Source of the DNA: VXOI01 sp965261945
Lineage (GTDB): Bacteria; Chloroflexota; Dehalococcoidia; Lucifugimonadales; UBA3495
Direction of reading: 5' to 3'
Assembly (NCBI GenBank): GCA_965261945.1
Contig: CBDHEF010000002.1
Coordinates: 1,550,001 to 1,614,000 of the forward strand
Length of the DNA stretch: 64,000 nt
Below are positions 58,543-64,000 of this stretch, in pieces; the first letter of the stretch is position 1, and each line of letters starts with the position of its first letter. Under the pieces are notes generated by a model. That model was not told where the DNA came from. It did not search any database and saw only the letters and a list, made by a program, of their open reading frames with translations. The position numbers and the translations under genes were made by a program.

Positions 58543-60378
58543 ATGAAAATCGCCGTCTGCATGAAATACGTTCCAATAATTGCCCGGATGCAGTTCGACT
58601 ACGAAGCCAGAACTATCGTCCGGGACGGCGTCCCGTCCGAGGTAAACCCTTTTGATGTGCTGGGGGTGGTCCGCGCAGTGGAGTTGAAGGGCGAGCCGGA
58701 CGACGAGGTGGTGGTGCTGACCATGGGGCCGCCCGGCGCCGCCGAGGGGTTGACAAGCTGCCTGGCCCTGGGCGCCGACCGGGGCGTACTGGTCACCGAC
58801 CGGGCCTTCGCCGGCAGCGACACGCTGGCGACATCCCGCGCTCTCGCCCTGGCCCTCGGACGTGAGCAGCCCGACCTCATTATCTGCGGGCGCAACAGCA
58901 CCGACGGCGAGACCGGGCAGGTCGGCCCCGAGGTGGCGGAACTGATGGGCCTGCCCCACGTCAGCAGCGCCCGCCGCCTCGAACTGAGCGAAGATCGGCG
59001 AACTGCCATTGTGGAACGAATTACGGACGAGGGCTTCCAAACCATCGAATGCGACCTACCAGTGGTTATCTGCGTGACCGAGGGTGTCGCGCCGGAGCTT
59101 TTCCCCAACCGGCAACAGATGGAAGAAGCCGCAGCCAAGCCGGTAGACGAGGTCAATAGCGCTCAACTATCCGACGATGCCTCGCAGTTCGGGGCGCAGG
59201 GATCGCCCACCTGGGTCAACGAAATCCGGCTGGTGGAACCCAACCGCCTCGGTGTCACCCTTCAGGAAGTAACGCCGGAGGACGCGGCCAGGCAGATAGC
59301 CGACTCGGTGCGTGAGCGGCTTGCCGAACTCAGCGCCGCGGAACCGGAGGTGTCCCGGGAAGCCCCGCCACGTTACCCCGGAGCGTCGGAACGCAGCATC
59401 TGGGTGGTTGCCGAGAACACGCGGGACAATCTGGCCCACGTCACCTACGAAATGCTGGGCAAGGCCCGCGACCTGACCGCCATAACTCGCAGCGAGGTTG
59501 TGGCGGTGGTCATTGCTCCCGGGGGCGACGTCCACGCGCCAGCCCTGGCTGCCGCCGGGGCCGACCGGGTGCTGGCGCTGGACAATGCCGCACTGGGGCC
59601 GGTATTCAGCCGTGCTGTGGGCAACACCCTGGCGGGAGCCGTGGAGCGTGAGACGCCCTACGCAATTCTGTTCGCCTCCACCGCCGACGGCCGCGACCTG
59701 GCGGCCCGGCTGGCGGCCCGGTTGAGCCTCGGCCTGACCGGAGACGCCATAGACCTGGAAATCGACGGCGAGGGCCAACTGGTGCAGTTGAAGCCCGCCC
59801 TCGGCGGCAATGTGGTCGCGCCTATCCTGTCCAGGACCCTGCCCAACCTGGTCACCATGCGGCCCGGATTGCTCACTCCGGCGGTTCCCGAGCCGGACGC
59901 AACGTCAACGGTGGAGCATCTGCCCGCCGAATCCTTTGCAGGCGCAGACGTCCGGCTGGTGAGAGAGGAGTTCCAAGAGGATACCGAAGGTCTCGATCTG
60001 GCCCGGGCCCGTATCGTGGTGGGGCTGGGCATGGGCGCCGGCGAGGAGAACGTGGCCGGACTGGTGGAAATGGCCCGCTCCATCGGTGCGTCTGTGGCTA
60101 TCACCCGCGACGTGGTGCACGCCGGCTGGCTGCCCCAGCAGTTGCAGGTGGGCATCAGCGGACGCACCATCGCGCCCACGGTCTACATCGCCGTGGGCAT
60201 ACGCGGCGCTTTCAACCACACCGTCGGGTTGCAGCGGGCGGGCATCATCGTAGCCATCAATCAGAACCGGCGCGCCACCATCTTCCGTTCCGCCGATTTC
60301 GGCGTCGTAGGCGCCTGGCAGGAGTTCCTGCCGCCGCTCATCGAGCAGCTCCGTCCCGTGCTGGCCGGCCTGGGCTAA
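58543..60378 (+). CDS. Electron transfer flavoprotein, fused beta and alpha subunits
   Basis: One 611-residue frame. Residues 1 to about 260 are EtfB: MKIAVCMKYVPII, VNPFDVLGVVRAVELK, CGRNSTDGETGQVGPEVAELMGLPH. From about 285 comes EtfA: IWVVAENTRDNLAHVTYEMLGKAR, FASTADGRDLAARLAARLSLGLTGDAIDLE, and the FAD-binding C-terminus GISGRTIAPTVYIAVGIRGAFNHTVGLQRAGIIVAIN. No stop separates them. ETF carries electrons from acyl-CoA dehydrogenases to ETF-quinone oxidoreductase. The two dehydrogenase genes downstream fit this. Confidence 0.93.
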   Translation: MKIAVCMKYVPIIARMQFDYEARTIVRDGVPSEVNPFDVLGVVRAVELKGEPDDEVVVLTMGPPGAAEGLTSCLALGADRGVLVTDRAFAGSDTLATSRALALALGREQPDLIICGRNSTDGETGQVGPEVAELMGLPHVSSARRLELSEDRRTAIVERITDEGFQTIECDLPVVICVTEGVAPELFPNRQQMEEAAAKPVDEVNSAQLSDDASQFGAQGSPTWVNEIRLVEPNRLGVTLQEVTPEDAARQIADSVRERLAELSAAEPEVSREAPPRYPGASERSIWVVAENTRDNLAHVTYEMLGKARDLTAITRSEVVAVVIAPGGDVHAPALAAAGADRVLALDNAALGPVFSRAVGNTLAGAVERETPYAILFASTADGRDLAARLAARLSLGLTGDAIDLEIDGEGQLVQLKPALGGNVVAPILSRTLPNLVTMRPGLLTPAVPEPDATSTVEHLPAESFAGADVRLVREEFQEDTEGLDLARARIVVGLGMGAGEENVAGLVEMARSIGASVAITRDVVHAGWLPQQLQVGISGRTIAPTVYIAVGIRGAFNHTVGLQRAGIIVAINQNRRATIFRSADFGVVGAWQEFLPPLIEQLRPVLAGLG

Positions 60379-60420
60379 GGAATGATGGGGCAAAGCTCGA
60401 AAATGAAAAGGCTCCGAGCC

Positions 60421-60464
60421 GGCGGAGGGGTCTTTCTGTTAAAAATCCTGTCCATCCCTGTAAA
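60421..60464. repeat. 44-bp dispersed repeat, copy 1
   Basis: GGCGGAGGGGTCTTTCTG followed by TTAAAAATCCTGTCCATCC and TGTAAA; a second copy at 61668-61711 differs at 3 of 44 positions. It lies just after the ETF stop. The pair flank the decayed PPC/RCC1 gene. Confidence 0.85.
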
Positions 60465-60578
60465 GGTAAAGCCCCTGAATTTTTGCCAAGACGATGGCAA
60501 AGTTTGTGCCGATACTCGGCAATCGTCCTGGCAGGGTATGCCGGCGGGATGAAAACTCTGCCCTGATTCTCCCAAAAA

Positions 60579-61575
60579 TCAGGGGCCTGTGGCGCTGAAG
60601 GTGCCGGACACGCTTCCCCGGCAGACAACTGCGCCGTCAACCCGCAGGCCGCAGGTGTGGTTCTGACCGCTGGTCATGGACACAAACCGGTCGTTCCTTG
60701 GGAACGATAATTGATTCTCAGCGTCGCTGCTCCAACAAGCCAGAGTGCCGTCGCCTCGCATGGCGCAGGTGTGATTAAGACCGCTGCTCATCTCTATGAA
60801 CACTCTTGGGTTCGGCGTCGGCATGGCGGTGCGCGTCGGCGGTGGCATCGGCGTCGCGACGACTATGGGAAGTCCGCTGACCGTCAGTGTGAAGCGGCCT
60901 GTAACACCGTTATCGCGGGAAGTGGCTGCGATAAGGTAGACCCCGGGGTCAAGCGTTCTCACGATACTACCACCACGATTGCTGAGTGCGATATGATTAC
61001 CTGTGAATTAACGAAGGTACAGCGACTTGGAAAATACGGTGGACATGGAGATGGTGATGGCCGTTCTTTTGGGGATGGCAAAGTAGTACCACTTGCCATA
61101 TTTGGTTGAGTTTTCAAAGAGAAGGCAAGTCTTGACGAGAGAACCGGAGGCGGTGCGAGTGGCGCCGGAGCCGGGCAGGGCTTGCCCGCAACCGTTTGCG
61201 TTCAGGTTAAGTGTGGTGTCTCCACCAACTGCCAGGGTAACTCTACTCCAGTCAGTGTAGTTGCCCACCGTGAAGCCTATTACCTGGCTGGCGCTGGAAG
61301 CATCGACCGGCACGCTTAGCCGGTAATTGCCATCGGCGTCCACCGGGGCTTCCGCCACTTGCTCGACTGAAGTCCACGCCCTTACCACTGTCCCTTCATC
61401 TACGGTTTGACCAAGCAAGGAGGCCGAGCCTTGGACGATATGGGGCGGGAAAGACTGGCTGTTCACCGAGGCGAGCAGGGGAACGACGACGGCAATGAGC
61501 AGGCCCAAAGCCAAGGCAACGGACAGAGTTAGGAGCAAAACTCGGTGACAGGGGTATGCTGAACCGCTTCCTCAT
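60579..61575 (-). pseudogene. Exported PPC-domain/RCC1-repeat protein, interrupted
   Basis: ATG 61575 (MRKRFSIPLSPS) has AAGGA about 10 nt upstream; after about 12 codons a shift at a TTTT run is needed to join LLLTLSVALALGLLIAVVVP, the signal/anchor segment. The frame then carries a beta-rich domain and a pre-peptidase C-terminal domain (KWYYFAIPKRTAITISMSTVF). It meets TAA at 61008-61010, and resumes in the same frame as FTGNHIALSNRGGSIVRTLDPGVYLIAATS. Two RCC1-like repeats follow (SSGLNHTCAMRGDGTLACW, TSGQNHTCGLRVDGAVVC). One nonsense codon plus one shift mark decay. Related proteins are surface adhesion or enzyme-associated; no function can be assigned. Confidence 0.7.
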
Positions 61576-61590
61576 AACTGACACATCCTT

Positions 61591-61630
61591 GTTGGAGATT
61601 AGGGTACTATGTTGGAGATTAGGGTACTAT
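61591..61630. repeat. Exact 20-bp tandem duplication
   Basis: GTTGGAGATTAGGGTACTAT occurs twice in a row at 61591-61610 and 61611-61630, upstream of the decayed exported protein gene. The roughly 300-bp gap up to the acyl-CoA dehydrogenase contains only this, the second 44-bp repeat and low-complexity DNA. Confidence 0.9.
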
Positions 61631-61667
61631 TTAGATATAATACATCCTGCTGTCAAATGAACATCCT

Positions 61668-61711
61668 GGCGGCGGGGTCTTTCTGTCAAAAATCCTGTCC
61701 ATCCATGTAAA
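61668..61711. repeat. 44-bp dispersed repeat, copy 2
   Basis: Same orientation as copy 1 at 60421, 41 of 44 bases identical (GGCGGCGGGGTCTTTCTG..., CCTGTCCATCCATGTAAA). About 170 bp before the acyl-CoA dehydrogenase start. Confidence 0.85.
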
Positions 61712-61883
61712 TAAACCACCCAAAAAGGAACGCTGCCGCCGCCAGGAGTTTCTTCCCTTGACACTGCCAACGCCGCACAAGACAATGACAGATGCGTCGG
61801 CCGGGTATTGCACCCGGCACAATACGAAGAGGCGGCAGCGCCCGCCATATCGGCCACTCATCCACACGGGCAATGAGGCGAGC

Positions 61884-63086
61884 ATGGACTTTGGATATAC
61901 CCCGGAGCAGGAAGCCCTGCGGAAAGACTTGCAAGACTTCATCGCCGAACACGTCACGCAAGGCGTGCTCGATGAATTGGAAAGCGGCGAAGAGGGTGGA
62001 CGCGGCGAGCATTACCGAGAGCTGATTCGCAAGGTGGCCGAGCGCGATTGGATCGGCATAAGCTGGCCCAAAGAATACGGCGGGCAGGGCGGCAGCCGCA
62101 TTGAGCAGTACATCGTCGAGGAAGAATTCGGACGGCTTGGCATCGCCGTCGGCGGGGCGGGCAGCGGCGCCCCGGCCATCCTTGCCGCCGGGACTGAAGA
62201 GCAAAAGCAGCACTTCATCCCCGGCCTGATTAACGGCGAGATTATCTTCGCTCTCGGCTTCACTGAGCCGCAGGCAGGCGCCGACTTGGCCGGGCTGCAA
62301 TGCCGCGCCGTGCGCGACGGCGACGAGTACGTCATCAACGGCCAGAAGATGTACACCTCGGCGGCACACTACGCCACTCACGTCTACCTGATGGCCCGCA
62401 CCGACCCTGACGCGCCGCGGCATCGCGGCATATCCATCTTCTTGGTGCCGATGGACACGCCCGGAATCACGGTGCGGCCCCTGTGGACGATTCAGAGCGA
62501 CCCGCCCGCTCCACTTGGCACCACCTACGGCATGGCCCGCACCAACGAGACGTTTTTCGAAGACGTGCGCGTTCCCGCCTCCATGATGTTGGGCGAGGAA
62601 AACACGGGCTGGTACGTGGGCGCCATGGGACTCAACCTGGACCGCGTGGGCGCCAGCCGCTACCTCATCTCCGTGCGGCGCGACGAAGACATTGTGAACT
62701 GGGTCAAGGAAAACGACTTCGGAGGCCACTCGCCCGCCGACGATCCGGCCGTTCGGGACAAGCTTGCCGAATTGTGGACTGAAGCCCAAGTCTGCCGGCT
62801 GATGACCATGCGCAGTATGTCGCTGGTGGAGCGGGGCGGCAATTTCACCTACGAAGGCTCCGCGGAAAAGGTCTGGGCGCCGGAGCATGGAGTCCACACC
62901 ACCGAGGCCATTACGCAGATACTCGGCCCCTACGCCACCCTGCTCAGCAGCTCGGAAGAGGCTATCGAGGACGGCGTCTTCGCCCACAACGTGATGGGAG
63001 CCTTCCAATCGGGCATCAACCACGGCAGTGTGCAGGTGATGCGCGACCAGATGGCCCGGCGCGGCCTGGGAATGCCACGCGGCTAG
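61884..63086 (+). CDS. Acyl-CoA dehydrogenase
   Basis: FAD flavoprotein oxidising an acyl-CoA thioester, passing electrons to ETF. 400 residues: N-terminal helices MDFGYTPEQEALRKDLQDFI, then WIGISWPKEYGGQGG, FALGFTEPQAGADLAGLQCRAVRDGDEYVINGQKMYTSAA (FAD and substrate site), and the C-terminal helical domain with NFTYEGSAEKVWAPE. This subgroup is frequently paired with a second dehydrogenase next door, as here, suggesting a heteromeric enzyme for a bulky substrate such as a steroid side chain; this is inference. A longer upstream frame is ignored because family homology begins at this ATG. Confidence 0.9.
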   Translation: MDFGYTPEQEALRKDLQDFIAEHVTQGVLDELESGEEGGRGEHYRELIRKVAERDWIGISWPKEYGGQGGSRIEQYIVEEEFGRLGIAVGGAGSGAPAILAAGTEEQKQHFIPGLINGEIIFALGFTEPQAGADLAGLQCRAVRDGDEYVINGQKMYTSAAHYATHVYLMARTDPDAPRHRGISIFLVPMDTPGITVRPLWTIQSDPPAPLGTTYGMARTNETFFEDVRVPASMMLGEENTGWYVGAMGLNLDRVGASRYLISVRRDEDIVNWVKENDFGGHSPADDPAVRDKLAELWTEAQVCRLMTMRSMSLVERGGNFTYEGSAEKVWAPEHGVHTTEAITQILGPYATLLSSSEEAIEDGVFAHNVMGAFQSGINHGSVQVMRDQMARRGLGMPRG

Positions 63087-63124
63087 GGTTTAGTACAGAA
63101 CGCAAAGGACGCCCTCACCCTGAC

Positions 63125-63150
63125 CCTCTCCCTATGGGATATGGGAGAGG
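63125..63150. repeat. REP-like palindrome between the two acyl-CoA dehydrogenases
   Basis: CCTCTCCC (63125-63132) and GGGAGAGG (63143-63150), an 8-bp perfect inverted repeat of the type seen at hisC and upstream of rpsL. Confidence 0.6.
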
Positions 63151-63185
63151 TAATGACAGGCGATTGTAAGGAAGACAAGGAAAAC

Positions 63186-64000
63186 ATGGATATACTGCCC
63201 TCCGAAGAAGAACAACTGCTCAAGAACGCCGCCCGCGAGTTCCTGGAAGCCGAGGTTTCGACGGCCTTGGTGCGGGAAATGGAGCTGGACGAAAACGGAT
63301 ATCCGCCCGCCCTGTGGCGGCAGATGGCCGACCTGGGCTGGCTGGGTCTGGCTATCTCCGAAGAATACGGCGGCCAGGATCTCCCACTGACCTACTTGGG
63401 CTTGGTCATGGAAGAGCTGGGCCGCGTACTCGCCCCGGTGCCGCTGCACAGCACGATGGTAGCGGCCCTGACCGTAGCCGAGGCCGGAACCGAGGAGCAG
63501 AAGCGCGAGTTGCTGCCAGGCGTTTGCAGCGGCGACATGGTGATGACCTGGGCGGTCATCGAGCGCGACCCGCGCCTCATACCCTCTGCAATTGCGGATC
63601 AGGCCCAACCCGACGGCGACGGGTGGATACTCAACGGCTCCAAGATGTTCGTTGACAACTTCAACGTCGCCCGCCGCTGCCTGGTGGCGGCGCGGACAGC
63701 GCCGGCGTCGGACGACAACGAAGGCATCTCATTGTTCCTGATCGACCCCAACGGGGCCGGTGTATCGCAAACGCCGCTGGTTACCATCGCCAAGGACAAG
63801 CAGAGCCGGGTTACCTTCGACAGCGTGAAGGTAACCGACGCCGCCCTGGTGGGCGAACTGCATCACGGCTGGCCTATCGTCGAGCGGATGCTGGAGCGCG
63901 CCACTGCCCTTCTCTGCTGCCAGATGATAGGCGCAACCCGCAAGGACGCCGAAATGGCGATAGATTACGCCAAGAACCGGGTGGCCTTCGGTCGTCCCAT
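63186..64000 (+). CDS. Acyl-CoA dehydrogenase, partial (cut by window end)
   Basis: Begins MDILPSEEEQLLKNAAREFLEAEV with AAGGA before the ATG; an in-frame ATG at 63153 is also possible. LGWLGLAISEEYGGQ, MEELGRVLAPVPLHST, DGWILNGSKMFVDNFNVARRCLVAART and AIDYAKNRVAFGRP are family segments; the frame is open to the last base, about 272 residues seen of a usual 380. The region where most members have TEPxxGSD reads AVIERDPRLIPS, so the FAD/substrate loop is atypical, as expected for the second subunit of a heteromeric dehydrogenase. Confidence 0.9.
   Translation, partial: MDILPSEEEQLLKNAAREFLEAEVSTALVREMELDENGYPPALWRQMADLGWLGLAISEEYGGQDLPLTYLGLVMEELGRVLAPVPLHSTMVAALTVAEAGTEEQKRELLPGVCSGDMVMTWAVIERDPRLIPSAIADQAQPDGDGWILNGSKMFVDNFNVARRCLVAARTAPASDDNEGISLFLIDPNGAGVSQTPLVTIAKDKQSRVTFDSVKVTDAALVGELHHGWPIVERMLERATALLCCQMIGATRKDAEMAIDYAKNRVAFGRP

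Overview
The window is a GC-rich bacterial chromosome segment with no rRNA genes, tRNA genes or CRISPR array that I could find. The gene set suggests a Chloroflexota bacterium, probably Dehalococcoidia/SAR202-like. Pointers are an S12 with the longer loop common in that phylum, zinc-ribbon S14 and S4, many acyl-CoA genes (MeaB, a CaiB remnant, a crotonase, a fused ETF, two acyl-CoA dehydrogenases) and a PAS-LuxR regulator. This assignment is inference from gene content only.

Layout: 0-12.4 kb is mostly minus-strand metabolic genes (hpf, meaB, a CysRS-glycosyltransferase fusion, a Gfo/Idh oxidoreductase, a DAO-type oxidase, a TPP enzyme) with a decayed patch at 4.3-7 kb. The patch holds a frameshifted PAS-LuxR regulator, a frameshifted small exported protein and a CaiB fragment. 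12.5-15.6 kb is accessory: a crotonase-like gene, a HigBA toxin-antitoxin pair, and a block with a membrane protein and a stop-interrupted exported protein, bordered by a relic copy of the hisB 3' end. 15.6-22.3 kb is a minus-strand histidine cluster (HisRS-like/HisZ, hisG, a zinc-phospholipase-like gene, hisD, hisC, hisB). 22.4-27.3 kb carries two SDRs (one without its catalytic residues), a frameshifted birA, glyS and a methyltransferase.

27.68-48.9 kb is one plus-strand ribosomal superoperon in the order str-S10-spc-alpha (rpsL to rpsI), without tuf and including secY, adk, map, infA, rpoA and truA. A good sigma70-type promoter precedes rpsL. Several products carry extra acidic tails (L4, S17, RpoA) or low-complexity N-termini (L5, S5).

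49.3-56.9 kb is a minus-strand SAM-recycling cluster (mtnA, mtnP, rhodanese, ahcY, metK, then a phosphohexomutase and a polysaccharide deacetylase). It starts with a consensus promoter and a long leader containing an intrinsic-terminator hairpin, so it may be controlled by attenuation or a riboswitch. pncB is divergent from it. 58.5-64 kb carries a single-ORF EtfB-EtfA fusion, a decayed exported PPC/RCC1-repeat protein and two acyl-CoA dehydrogenases, the second cut by the window end. Together these suggest an acyl-CoA-oxidising heterotroph.

TTG start codons preceded by well-placed Shine-Dalgarno sequences recur, so several starts given here differ from the first ATG or the longest frame. Broken genes are concentrated in accessory regions, while the 21-kb ribosomal block is intact. 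That argues mostly for real decay, but single-base assembly error cannot be excluded for birA.
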